From an uncultured Christensenella sp. (GTDB lineage: Bacteria > Bacillota > Clostridia > Christensenellales > Borkfalkiaceae), in the NCBI GenBank assembly GCA_910586035.1, contig CAJUHT010000011.1:1-58051 (forward strand): a stretch of DNA of 58,051 nt. The letters run 5' to 3'. Numbering within the stretch: the stretch's first letter is position 1; each line of letters begins with the position of its first letter. Below, one piece after another: positions 18,290 to 26,025 of this stretch. Made by a program: the position numbers and the translations under genes. Below the pieces are notes generated by a model. It worked only from the letters and a program-made list of their open reading frames with translations. It had not been told where the DNA came from and ran no database searches.

Positions 18290-18386
18290 AAAAAGCGCCC
18301 AGCGGCATAATGGTATTTATTATAGGGATTTCCTTGCGGGCAACGAAATAGCGCACTGTCTCCGCTTGCGAAGTATAGTGCGCTAT
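18290..18386 (-). mobile_element. Cassette-type right end (element 2) with terminator
   Basis: Downstream of the lipoprotein gene, reading leftward, lies the hairpin ATAGCGCACT...AGTGCGCTAT (18348-18386), then GGAAATCCCTATAA (18320-18333) and a CCATTATGCC tail. The same order, with the hairpin collapsed to the palindrome ATAGCGCGCTAT, follows the acetyltransferase gene at 39642. No matching left end is seen beyond 18919, so the unit is either incomplete or inserted into the end of the glycosyltransferase transcript. Confidence 0.4.
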
Positions 18387-18421
18387 ATATTTTATTTCAG
18401 TATTCGGTATAAAATTGAAAT

Positions 18422-18907
18422 TTAGTTGTTGCTATCGATGTGCGACTCGTCGAATAATATTTTCAAATCTATGTCTTTGCAATTGTATCCGACAATCTTC
18501 AACCGGTTTAATCCGCTTGTTAGAGAAACGGTTTTTGTCGCCGTTTGCTCATTAGAAATATTTTGCGAACATTCAATTAAAACGGTTACGTTATTATTGC
18601 AATCGATATATACGACTTTCGCGCTGCCGCTTGAAATACTAAAATCAAATTGTATTTCTATCTCCGCACTCTTTTCGAGAGTTTTACTCCATAGAGTTTG
18701 CCGTCCGCTGAATTTTGAAACCGTAAGAGAGTATCCGCCGTCTATGGGGTTAAAAACCGAATTGTCTTTTGCATAACTATCTTCGATTTGCGCTATTTTT
18801 TCGGTATCATTATATTCTTGTTTTGCAAATTCATTACCGCAGCCCGTCAATCCTATTGCTAAGCACACAATCGAGCAAATCAAAACGATTATAAAAATTT
18901 TTTTCAT
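18422..18907 (-). CDS. Small lipoprotein (AT-rich)
   Basis: A 161-residue protein with a Lys-Lys start, a hydrophobic signal segment and the lipobox LTGC with Cys at residue 23, so it should be anchored outside the membrane. The mature part is rich in Asn, Asp and Ser and seems beta-rich (YSLTVSKFSGRQTLW, LNRLKIVGYNCKDIDLKI). The ATG at 18907 suits the AAGGG upstream; an in-frame GTG at 18919 is possible. It starts 41 bases after the glycosyltransferase stop. Codon use is clearly AT-richer than the flanking genes, and it ends in a cassette-type right end, so acquisition is likely. Confidence 0.6.
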   Translation of the reverse strand: MKKIFIIVLICSIVCLAIGLTGCGNEFAKQEYNDTEKIAQIEDSYAKDNSVFNPIDGGYSLTVSKFSGRQTLWSKTLEKSAEIEIQFDFSISSGSAKVVYIDCNNNVTVLIECSQNISNEQTATKTVSLTSGLNRLKIVGYNCKDIDLKILFDESHIDSNN

Positions 18908-18948
18908 TATTAAAAACACCCTTATTGCCGCGGGGCTTTAAATTTATT

Positions 18949-20130
18949 TTAATAAAGTTCGCTTCCGTCCTTCAATTCGGGGAATTTTTTACACAGAAGC
19001 CCGAAGATGTAGCGCGCGCACTTTTCCGCGCCGTAGTTGCCGTGAACGGAAGCCGCCGCGTCCTTATAGGGTTGCAACCGCGCGGGATAAGCCACAAATT
19101 TTTCTATTAAATTGCACGCCTTTTTTACGTTAAACTGCTTTATGGCGCTGCCCACCGTCTTTATATAGTACCTGCCTATCCACCTCTCTATGTCGTTTGC
19201 ATAGTGGGTAATCAACTGCGGCACTCCGAAAAAGCAGGGCTCTGCCATTAAGCTTGCGCCGCTCTTTCCGCAACAAATATCCGAGCAGGCTATATATTCC
19301 ATAATGTTATCCACAAGGCTGAGGGGCTTGAACACGGTGTTGCCCTTAGGTTTTAAAGAGGCGAGCCGCTTGTACGTCTGCTCGTTTTTGCCGCACACGG
19401 CAATGAGATTTATAGGCAAGTCGCGCTTTATAAGCTCCACGCAGGTTTCTTCGGTTTTACCCACGCCGAAACCGCCGTCCGCGGCGAACACGGTAAACTT
19501 GTTTTCATCCAGCCCCAATTTCCGCCTTAACGCCTTTTTATCGGTGGATACGGCAAAGGCTTCCTTTCTTATAAGAAAGGGCACCAGCTTTAAATTTTCG
19601 GCGTTGTAGCGGTTTTTGTGCATCTTCAACGCCCGTCTGTAACCCGTGGGCATAGACACCAAAGTCAAATCGCAGGGGTAACGGAAGAGCGTGTTTATCT
19701 TTGCGTCGGGGCAGTACATTGCGGTCAGCGGTCTTTCTTCCATTTTCATAGCGTAGTAGTTGGTTGCCCAATGGGTGCTTACCACAAGGTCGGGGGCAAG
19801 CTCTTTCATATGCTCCACGCCCTTTTTGTCCGCGCCCTCGCCTATATACTCCACGGCGCCCCAGGAAGATATTTTAGTGCCCCAGAAGTCCATATTGAAG
19901 GTGGCGAAAAAGCCGAACGCGGGGTGCTTATTGTATCTGCGCACGGTATCGGAAAGCAGTTGCTCGTAGTCGGCAAGACACTTGTCCCCCGTTTCCTTGA
20001 AAAAATGCGAGCGGACAACTTCCACCCTTTCCCCGTACAGTCTTTCAAACTCGTCGGCAATACTGTTCATAGGCATAATATGCCCCAGCCCCGCTTCGGT
20101 AAATGGAAAGACGACCCTCGGTTTTTTCAT
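18949..20130 (-). CDS. GT28-like glycosyltransferase (MurG/MGDG synthase fold)
   Basis: A 393-residue GT-B type protein. The N-terminal signature VVFPFTEAGLGHIMPMNSIA matches the glycine-rich loop of MGDG synthase/MurG-like enzymes. The C-terminal donor-site region DICCGKSGASLMAEPCFFGVPQLI corresponds to the UDP-sugar binding motif. It probably transfers a sugar to a lipid acceptor at the inner membrane face; the exact acceptor is not readable. The ATG at 20130 has GGGGGGAAC before it, and the longer in-frame N-terminus is rejected. No membrane helix is seen. Confidence 0.7.
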   Translation of the reverse strand: MKKPRVVFPFTEAGLGHIMPMNSIADEFERLYGERVEVVRSHFFKETGDKCLADYEQLLSDTVRRYNKHPAFGFFATFNMDFWGTKISSWGAVEYIGEGADKKGVEHMKELAPDLVVSTHWATNYYAMKMEERPLTAMYCPDAKINTLFRYPCDLTLVSMPTGYRRALKMHKNRYNAENLKLVPFLIRKEAFAVSTDKKALRRKLGLDENKFTVFAADGGFGVGKTEETCVELIKRDLPINLIAVCGKNEQTYKRLASLKPKGNTVFKPLSLVDNIMEYIACSDICCGKSGASLMAEPCFFGVPQLITHYANDIERWIGRYYIKTVGSAIKQFNVKKACNLIEKFVAYPARLQPYKDAAASVHGNYGAEKCARYIFGLLCKKFPELKDGSELY

Positions 20131-20221
20131 AGTTCCCCCCCGACTAAGCTTATTTGCTTTACCGCATACATAGAACAGTATACAAGAAATTTTTAAATTA
20201 GTCAATCTATTGCGGCAAAGT

Positions 20222-20253
20222 AAAGGCGGCTTACATTCCGCAAGCCGCCTTTT
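20222..20253. terminator. Terminator after the pectate lyase gene
   Basis: AAAGGCGGCTT (20222-20232) pairs perfectly with AAGCCGCCTTT (20242-20252), with T residues on both sides. Confidence 0.8.
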
Positions 20254-20266
20254 ACGCTTATTTTAA

Positions 20267-23200
20267 TTAAATTTCTATAATTCCAAAGAGGATAAACCTG
20301 TTAGCCGAAGATTTTAAAACAACGCTTTGACCCGCGGCAAGGTTTAACGTGTAAACGTAAGCCGTACCAGCCTTTTTGTTGCCTGCGGTATTGGCGTCCT
20401 CCACTATCTGAACGCCGTCCACAGTCATAATACCGCTCTTGCCGTACGTGCCGTCCGTAGTTAAAAATTTGCTGTCCGAAATCGTATAGTAAACTTTAAC
20501 CGTGCAAGCCTGATTTGCCGTAAGCGTGTACGCGGTAGTGCTTCCGCCGGATAAAAACACTTTGCCGAAAGTAAGCGAAGGGTCGTCGATTGCCGTTGCG
20601 CCGCTTCCGCCGGCGGCAAAATTCATATCGGTAACTTTTGCCTGACCGCTTACGGTTACGGAGAATTTTTCGCCGTTATAGGGTTTTGCATACAAATCTT
20701 CGCCCGTGGCGTAACCCGCGTCGGCAGGGGTAAACGTTTCTCCGCCGCCCAACGCGCGCTCGTACCCGCACTCGTTGCAGAAAGCGTCGGTTGCGCCGTC
20801 GTAAACGTGGGGCTCTATTGCGGTATGCTCGTCGGTATGTTCGCAGGTAGCCATTTTATAGTGCCCGCTTGCGCCCGCCGAAGTGTACGTGTCGGCATAG
20901 GTGTGCTCGTGCTCCGGCTCGCCGCCTCCGATATCGCCGCCGCCCGTGGAATTACCGCGCTTTTGCACGCCCGCAAGCTTGGGCACCTGCTCCTTGGTTT
21001 CCTCTGCGGTGAGCATATGCGTTACGTTCGATTTTTTATTTACGCTGTCGTAATAGAATACGGAGGAATCGACGTCGAAAGTCTTGCTAAAAACGTTGTC
21101 GTTAGTTACCGTCGCAAGCCTGTCGCTACCTACGTACAGGTGATTTTGGTCTACGCCGTCAGCAAACACAACGTTCTTTTTGGCAAACACGCTGTTTACT
21201 ATCTTCGCCGCGCCGTCGCCGTTATTCTCGTCGTGCTGCAAGTCGATATTTACCGACTTTGTACTGCTGAAATAGCAGTTTTCTATAAACGCGTACGCGC
21301 CCGCCCTGAGAGAAACGTCCGTACTCGTAGTAGCGTGATAGTAGTTGTTGTACATATGCATATTGGCTTGACGAGCAAGGGGCAAACGGCTCTTACACCC
21401 GTTGTAATAATTGTGGTGGAAAGTTATGTTTGCTTGATGCTGGGAATTGCTTCCGCCGATAAGCCCCGTTTTATGCGTATAGTTGTAGTTGTTGTACGAA
21501 AGCGTTACATTGGAAAGGTATTTAAAGTCGGTGGAGCCGTCGCCGTCGTGCTTATCCTGCTCGTTGCAGACGTCCCAATAATTCACGCCCTCTTCGAAAG
21601 TGTTGTGGTGAATCCAGAAATTTTTAGTCTTAAACCCGTCTATGGCAGAGCCGTCTTCACTCGAACCGCCCTCGAACGAACAGGCGTCCTCGGTGTAGTC
21701 CTCGAACGTCAGGTTCCTAACTTCGACGGAGCTTGAAGTTTTAAACGTCATACCCCATTGGAATATGCGCGCGTCCTCGCCTATACCCTCGACCGTAACG
21801 TTTTTAACGCCAGAAATCGTGCAGTCGTTCCAGCAACTGTCAAACTCGACTTTTTTGCTGTCGTATTTAATACTGCTCGAAAGCCCGATAAGTTCGTCGT
21901 AAACCGAAGTGTCGAGCGTGTTGTAGCCGCCCGCGATAAGCTCTTCCTGCGTCCACTTTCTCTTTTCCAGCGCCTTGCCGTTTATGCCTACAACCTGGTC
22001 GGGGGTAATGGGGTTGCCGCCGTTATGTTCGAGATTGTTCCAGGTAGCCGCGCCTACCGTACCTATTATTCTTACTATCAAGGGGTTGCTGAATTTAGTT
22101 GTAAGCACGCCGACGATACCGTGGCATTCCTTACCTTCCACCGTTACGGTGGCGTTTTTGTTATCCTCGGTAAAGTAAACGACGTTGGCGTTTGCTTTTG
22201 GCGTGCCGTCGTTATTGTACGCACCCACGCCGTCCGTCTTGCCGAAGTGCGCGTAACCCGAACGGTCGTGCGCGGCGATAGCCATTTTACTTACCGTATA
22301 TACCATTCCCTCGGAAGTGGTAATCTTAAAGTCGTAGTTTGAGCCGCCCTGCAACCCTACGACGTCGACTCGCGCCTGACCCTCGGCAGCCGCCGAACGC
22401 ACAAGCTGGGAATCTACGCGCGTATAAGCGCTTGCGCTCGTCAGTTTATATTCAACCTTTGCCTGCGCAGGCGAAGCGTCTTCCCACTCGAACGCGGCGC
22501 ACTCGTTGCCCGCATACGTATAAGCGATTGCACCCTCCACCTTAACCCATCTGGCGTAAAGGCTCAAATCCGACGTAACCGCCTTGGTAAAATCGAAAAG
22601 AGCGCCCGAAGAGTTTGAAGTTGCCCAACCTTCGAGATAATATCCGTCCTTGGTTACGGAAGGAGCCGAAACGGTTTTACCGTTTTCCACGCTGACCCTG
22701 TCCACTTCCACACCATCGCTGTAAAAGACGACCGTGTGCTTTACTACGGGTGTTACGGAATTGTCCTTGACCGTTACCGAGCATACGCCCCTTACGCCGC
22801 TTCCGTCGTTAGCCGTGGCGGTTATATTGGCGGTTCCCGCCGCCTTTGCAGTTACCGTGCCGTCCTGCGCAACCGTTGCAACCGCCGTATTGTCCGATGC
22901 CCAGCTAACCGATTTATCCGTTGCGTTTGCGGGCGCAACCGTGGCGGAAAGTTTTTTTGTAACGCCTATTTCCAACGTTGCGGAGGCGGGAGATATACTT
23001 ATACCCGTTACGGAAACGTTGGGCGCGGAGCTTTCCGATACGGTTACCGTGCACACGTCAGTCTTGCCGCCGTCGTTGGTAGTAACCGTTATGCTTGCCG
23101 TGCCGACAGCCTTGGCGGTAATCTTGCCGCTTTGGTCTACCGAAGCGACTTCGGGCTTGGAAGAAGCCCAGCTAACCGTTTTATCGGCAGCATTTTCGGG

Positions 23201-23686
23201 CGCGACCGTGGCGGTGAGTACAAAACTTGCACCCACGCTCAACGCCTTTGTCTTTACAGATAAGCTTACGCCCGTTACGTTGACTACGGGGTCGGTGGAC
23301 GCTTCGTCTGAAACCTCCACTTCGCAATAGTCCGTCTTGCCGCCGTCCGCCGTGGTAACGGTGATTTTTGCCGTGCCGACGGCTTTTGCCGTAACCTTGC
23401 CGCTTTCGTCCACTTCCGCAACTTCGGGCTTGGAGGAAACCCAACTAACTTTTTTATCGGTTGCGTTTTCGGGCGCAACCGTTGCGGTAAGCGTTTGGCT
23501 TGCGCCTACCTTTAACTGTAACGACGGGCTGGAAACGGTTACGCCAGTTACAGGCACCTTTTGCCCCTCCGTCTGTTCCTGACCGTTATCCCCCGTGCCG
23601 CCTATAAGGTTACACCCCGTAAGCGCCGCCGTTCCCAAAGCCAGCGACGCGGCAAGCATAACCGCCGCAATTCTTTTCTTTTTCAT
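20267..23686 (-). CDS. Modular pectate lyase lipoprotein (three Big_2 domains, PL1-like catalytic domain)
   Basis: Cleaves pectate or pectin by beta-elimination outside the cell. The 1139-residue protein has a lipoprotein signal (ALTGC, Cys 25). Three Big_2 Ig-like repeats follow, at about 45-305, each with VSWxSxxxxVAxVxxxGxVTAKAxGTAxIT. An InlB-type repeat ending SLYARWV is at about 310-385, then a short fibronectin-like part. The PL1-like parallel beta helix (about 470-900) has HHNTFEE, GLIGGSNSQHQANITFHHNY and SRLPLAR with the likely catalytic arginine. The C-terminal 200 residues look like a carbohydrate-binding beta domain. AAAGGAAAGGG precedes the ATG. A KDG kinase at 36639 fits downstream use of the product. 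Confidence 0.85.
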   Translation of the reverse strand: MKKKRIAAVMLAASLALGTAALTGCNLIGGTGDNGQEQTEGQKVPVTGVTVSSPSLQLKVGASQTLTATVAPENATDKKVSWVSSKPEVAEVDESGKVTAKAVGTAKITVTTADGGKTDYCEVEVSDEASTDPVVNVTGVSLSVKTKALSVGASFVLTATVAPENAADKTVSWASSKPEVASVDQSGKITAKAVGTASITVTTNDGGKTDVCTVTVSESSAPNVSVTGISISPASATLEIGVTKKLSATVAPANATDKSVSWASDNTAVATVAQDGTVTAKAAGTANITATANDGSGVRGVCSVTVKDNSVTPVVKHTVVFYSDGVEVDRVSVENGKTVSAPSVTKDGYYLEGWATSNSSGALFDFTKAVTSDLSLYARWVKVEGAIAYTYAGNECAAFEWEDASPAQAKVEYKLTSASAYTRVDSQLVRSAAAEGQARVDVVGLQGGSNYDFKITTSEGMVYTVSKMAIAAHDRSGYAHFGKTDGVGAYNNDGTPKANANVVYFTEDNKNATVTVEGKECHGIVGVLTTKFSNPLIVRIIGTVGAATWNNLEHNGGNPITPDQVVGINGKALEKRKWTQEELIAGGYNTLDTSVYDELIGLSSSIKYDSKKVEFDSCWNDCTISGVKNVTVEGIGEDARIFQWGMTFKTSSSVEVRNLTFEDYTEDACSFEGGSSEDGSAIDGFKTKNFWIHHNTFEEGVNYWDVCNEQDKHDGDGSTDFKYLSNVTLSYNNYNYTHKTGLIGGSNSQHQANITFHHNYYNGCKSRLPLARQANMHMYNNYYHATTSTDVSLRAGAYAFIENCYFSSTKSVNIDLQHDENNGDGAAKIVNSVFAKKNVVFADGVDQNHLYVGSDRLATVTNDNVFSKTFDVDSSVFYYDSVNKKSNVTHMLTAEETKEQVPKLAGVQKRGNSTGGGDIGGGEPEHEHTYADTYTSAGASGHYKMATCEHTDEHTAIEPHVYDGATDAFCNECGYERALGGGETFTPADAGYATGEDLYAKPYNGEKFSVTVSGQAKVTDMNFAAGGSGATAIDDPSLTFGKVFLSGGSTTAYTLTANQACTVKVYYTISDSKFLTTDGTYGKSGIMTVDGVQIVEDANTAGNKKAGTAYVYTLNLAAGQSVVLKSSANRFILFGIIEI
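22771..23554 (-). repeat. Three tandem Ig-like (Big_2) coding repeats
   Basis: Three units of about 85-90 codons encode near-identical Big_2 domains in the pectate lyase. DNA identity is high enough that many segments (for example GCAACCGTTGCGG and TTTTATCGG) recur in register. Such arrays can gain or lose units by recombination. Confidence 0.7.
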
Positions 23687-23936
23687 TTATTTCCCTTTCC
23701 TTTTAAAAAATATTATACCCCTTTTACCGTATTCGCCGCGGGCGCGCCCGCGGCGGCGTTTTCGGCATAGCGGAAAACGCTTATCGTCTTTTAACAAATA
23801 ATGCCGAAAATACCCATAATACTTCATTGAAATTATAATATGAATTTTTTTATTTTGTCAAGCGTTAAAAAATAAAAACCTCCGCCCCGTTCAGGGTGTA
23901 TTACATAGAGATTGAAACAAGGGCGGTTTTATGTCC

Positions 23937-23966
23937 TTGCTTTTTTTGTTACGGTTGTGCTATAAT
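23937..23966 (+). promoter_or_regulatory. Cassette promoter (element 3)
   Basis: TTGCTT (23937-23942), 18 bases, TATAAT (23961-23966). A hairpin (CAAGGGC...GTCCTTG plus T run) lies immediately upstream and overlaps the -35 box. It would insulate the promoter from read-through. The downstream string TAAACAGTAATTTAG precedes an AGAGGAATT ribosome binding site. The same arrangement is found in element 4. Confidence 0.7.
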
Positions 23967-24005
23967 GATAGTACATAAACAGTAATTTAGAGGAATTAAA
24001 TTATT

Positions 24006-24470
24006 ATGAAAAAAATATTGATTTTTATCGCAACGACAATATTACTAATTTTAAGTAGTGTACTATGTGCTTGCACTAACACTGATGTAAACATTGAAAA
24101 TACGAATTGGAAACTACAAGTAGCAATACGAGCAAATATTGAAAATCAAGAAAGTGAAGTTATTGCCCGAAATGAATTTTGGATAGTTGAAGATACAAAC
24201 ATTCCAGTTGTTGACATTATTCTTGTTGCAAAAGACGGAATAATCACTATAATGGATAGCACAGATACAAATAAATCATTTAGCGGTACTTATAAAAAGG
24301 TTGATGTGATAGACATAGAAACGATAGTATATCAAGTTACCATTAGCGAATTGTCGGGAAACGCAAATGTTTCGACAACAAAATATAACGACGGGAGCAA
24401 AACTAAAACTTTGATTTTTACATTATTGAAAAATGATATTCAATATACATTGAATTTTATTTCAAATTAA
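24006..24470 (+). CDS. Small lipoprotein (cassette cargo)
   Basis: A 154-residue protein with Lys-Lys, a hydrophobic helix and the lipobox LCAC (Cys 23), so it is an exported lipoprotein. The mature part is acidic and beta-rich (NTNWKLQVAIRANIE, FWIVEDTNIPVVDIILVAKD, KSFSGTYKKVDVIDI) with no known motif. The gene is strongly AT-rich compared with the neighbouring pectate lyase and niaR genes. It has its own promoter and terminator inside element 3. The function is unknown. Confidence 0.65.
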   Translation: MKKILIFIATTILLILSSVLCACTNTDVNIENTNWKLQVAIRANIENQESEVIARNEFWIVEDTNIPVVDIILVAKDGIITIMDSTDTNKSFSGTYKKVDVIDIETIVYQVTISELSGNANVSTTKYNDGSKTKTLIFTLLKNDIQYTLNFISN

Positions 24471-24545
24471 CATAAATATAATAATTAAGCTAATAGAGTT
24501 ATAAATTTCAGTTTATCTTACTTTGTCGGCTAAATTATGTATAGA

Positions 24546-24580
24546 AAAACACTCTCGGAGATTTGTCCGAGAGTGTTTTC
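24546..24580 (+). terminator. Terminator of the cassette lipoprotein gene
   Basis: AAAACACTCTCGGA (24546-24559) and TCCGAGAGTGTTTT (24566-24579) form a 14-bp perfect stem ending in a T run. The 20-mer GCTTGAAAGTGCAACTCTTA follows. Confidence 0.9.
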
Positions 24581-24655
24581 TCATCGCTTGAAAGTGCAAC
24601 TCTTAAAAAATGTTTTTTTATTTCCCTATTGGAAGTTCACTTATAGCGGAGATTT

Positions 24656-25165
24656 TCATATTTCGATTAAATATCCCGCTTCGCGCAGGGCGTTTCCTAT
24701 TTTATCCAGCGTTTCCTCGCTGTCGGCGGATACGGTGTGGTAGTGATAGCCGTCCGTAACGCTCATAAGCGGCTTGGAAGCGCCCGACACAAGCGAGCGG
24801 TACAACTCCTCCGCGTGTCTTAAAGTTGAAAGTTCCAGCCTTGCGGAGAGCTTGCCGTACACCCTGTGGTTGACCGATATATCCTCCACCTTGCCGCCGC
24901 AATCGATAATTATCTGACTTTCGTTTACAAGCTCCTGCAAGGTATGCCTGCACTTGAACACACGCTCGGCGCCCAGCCCCGTGCCCAATACGTAGCCGCG
25001 GTTGGTGGAAATTACCACGTAGCCCTGCGCCCTTAAAAGCGCCACGTCCTGCACGATTACCTGCCTCGACACGCCGTACTTTTCGCTTAAAAAACTTGCG
25101 GGAACAGGGTTGCGGCTGTTTCCTATAAGGGAGAGAATTTCCGAACGCCGCTGTTGGCTTTTCAT
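24656..25165 (-). CDS. niaR: NiaR-type NAD biosynthesis repressor (HTH plus 3H domain)
   Basis: The 169-residue regulator has an N-terminal HTH_11 winged helix (RRSEILSLIG...ASFLSEKYGVSRQVIVQDVALL) and a C-terminal 3H domain with conserved histidines in CRHTLQEL, NHRVYG and DGYHYHTV. In Bacillota, NiaR (YrxA) represses NAD genes when nicotinate is bound. It overlaps nadC by 1 base (TAATG), so it is the last gene of nadB-nadC-niaR and probably represses its own operon. A palindrome over the operon promoter is the likely operator. Confidence 0.88.
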   Translation of the reverse strand: MKSQQRRSEILSLIGNSRNPVPASFLSEKYGVSRQVIVQDVALLRAQGYVVISTNRGYVLGTGLGAERVFKCRHTLQELVNESQIIIDCGGKVEDISVNHRVYGKLSARLELSTLRHAEELYRSLVSGASKPLMSVTDGYHYHTVSADSEETLDKIGNALREAGYLIEI

Positions 25166-26025
25166 TATACTTCCTCTTCGGGGCGCAACTCTTTCAACGA
25201 CAAGTCGAGTATGGGTGCCGAATGGGTAAGCGCGCCCGACGAAACGTAGTCTACGCCCGTATCCTTGATTGCCGCAATATTTTCAAGCGTTACGTTGCCG
25301 CTGCACTCTGTAAGCGCTCTGCCGCCAATCATTTCCACGGCTTTTTTCATATCTGTAACCGACATATTGTCAAGCATAATTATGTCCGCGCCCGCTTCCA
25401 ACGCTTCCTTGCACATAGCAAGGCTTTCAACTTCCACTTCTATTTTGCGCACGAAAGGAGCATACTCCCTCGCCATTTCCACAGCCTTCTTTATTCCGCC
25501 CGCCGCGCCTATGTGGTTATCCTTTAAAAGCACCCCGTCCGAAAGGTTGTACCTGTGGTTGTTGCCGCCGCCGCAACGCACGGCGTACTTTTCGAAAACG
25601 CGCATATTTGGCGTAGTCTTGCGGGTATCCAAAAGTTTGGTTTTGCCGCCCTTTAACAGCTTTACGACGCTTCTCGTATAGGTGGCAACGCCGCTCATTC
25701 TCTGCAAAAAGTTTAACGCCACCCTTTCGCCTGAAAGAAGCACGCGGATATCGCCCGACACCATTGCTATGCGCTGACCCTTTTTAACCTCGTCGCCGTC
25801 CTTTACGAAAATTTCGATTACCGTATGCTCGTCGAGCAGTTTGAACACCCTTTCGAAAACGTTCAAGCCGCAAATTACGCCGTCCTGCTTGCAGATGAGT
25901 TTTACCCTGCCCTTTTTGTATTCGGGCATAACGGCGTTGGTGGTTACGTCCTCGTTGCCTATGTCCTCTTCAAGCGCCTGCTTAATCAGCCTGTCCATTA
26001 TAAGTTTTTCGGTTAAATCGTTCAT
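25165..26025 (-). CDS. nadC: Nicotinate-nucleotide pyrophosphorylase (carboxylating)
   Basis: Converts quinolinate and PRPP to nicotinate mononucleotide. The 286-residue protein has the family order: EEDIGNEDVTTNAV at the N-terminus, GERVALNFLQRMSGVATYT, LDTRKTTPNMRVFEKYAVRCGGGNNHR-type substrate site, DGVLLKDNHI, and C-terminal beta-barrel motifs ADIIMLDNMS and LTECSGNVTLENI. It overlaps nadB by 4 bases (ATGA). Confidence 0.95.
   Translation of the reverse strand: MNDLTEKLIMDRLIKQALEEDIGNEDVTTNAVMPEYKKGRVKLICKQDGVICGLNVFERVFKLLDEHTVIEIFVKDGDEVKKGQRIAMVSGDIRVLLSGERVALNFLQRMSGVATYTRSVVKLLKGGKTKLLDTRKTTPNMRVFEKYAVRCGGGNNHRYNLSDGVLLKDNHIGAAGGIKKAVEMAREYAPFVRKIEVEVESLAMCKEALEAGADIIMLDNMSVTDMKKAVEMIGGRALTECSGNVTLENIAAIKDTGVDYVSSGALTHSAPILDLSLKELRPEEEV

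Larger units (their letters stand above)
23880..24650 (+). mobile_element. Candidate single-gene mobile cassette (element 3, lipoprotein cargo)
   Basis: A unit of roughly 0.77 kb is bounded on the left by CATAGAGATT (23904-23913), the reverse complement of the end motif AATCTCTATG. On the right it is bounded by ATTTCCCTATT (24620-24630). Between them, in order, are a terminator-like hairpin, a promoter, the lipoprotein gene, a terminator and GCTTGAAAGTGCAACTCTTA. The left leader is almost the same as that of element 4 (40173-40273), though the genes are unrelated. The unit is AT-rich inside GC-richer flanks. It has no transposase or recombinase of its own, so it would be non-autonomous. The class is unknown. 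Confidence 0.5.

Noticed and set aside
20807..21736. Long open frame on the plus strand (309 codons) opposite the pectate lyase gene
   Set aside because: It is antisense to a gene with clear domains, its translation is an unstructured Val/Tyr/Arg-rich mix, and it has no ribosome binding site. GC-biased codons of the real gene create such shadows.
22771..23554. Tandem repeats as a CRISPR or satellite array
   Set aside because: The period of roughly 260 bases corresponds to three coded Ig-like domains in one frame. There are no spacers.
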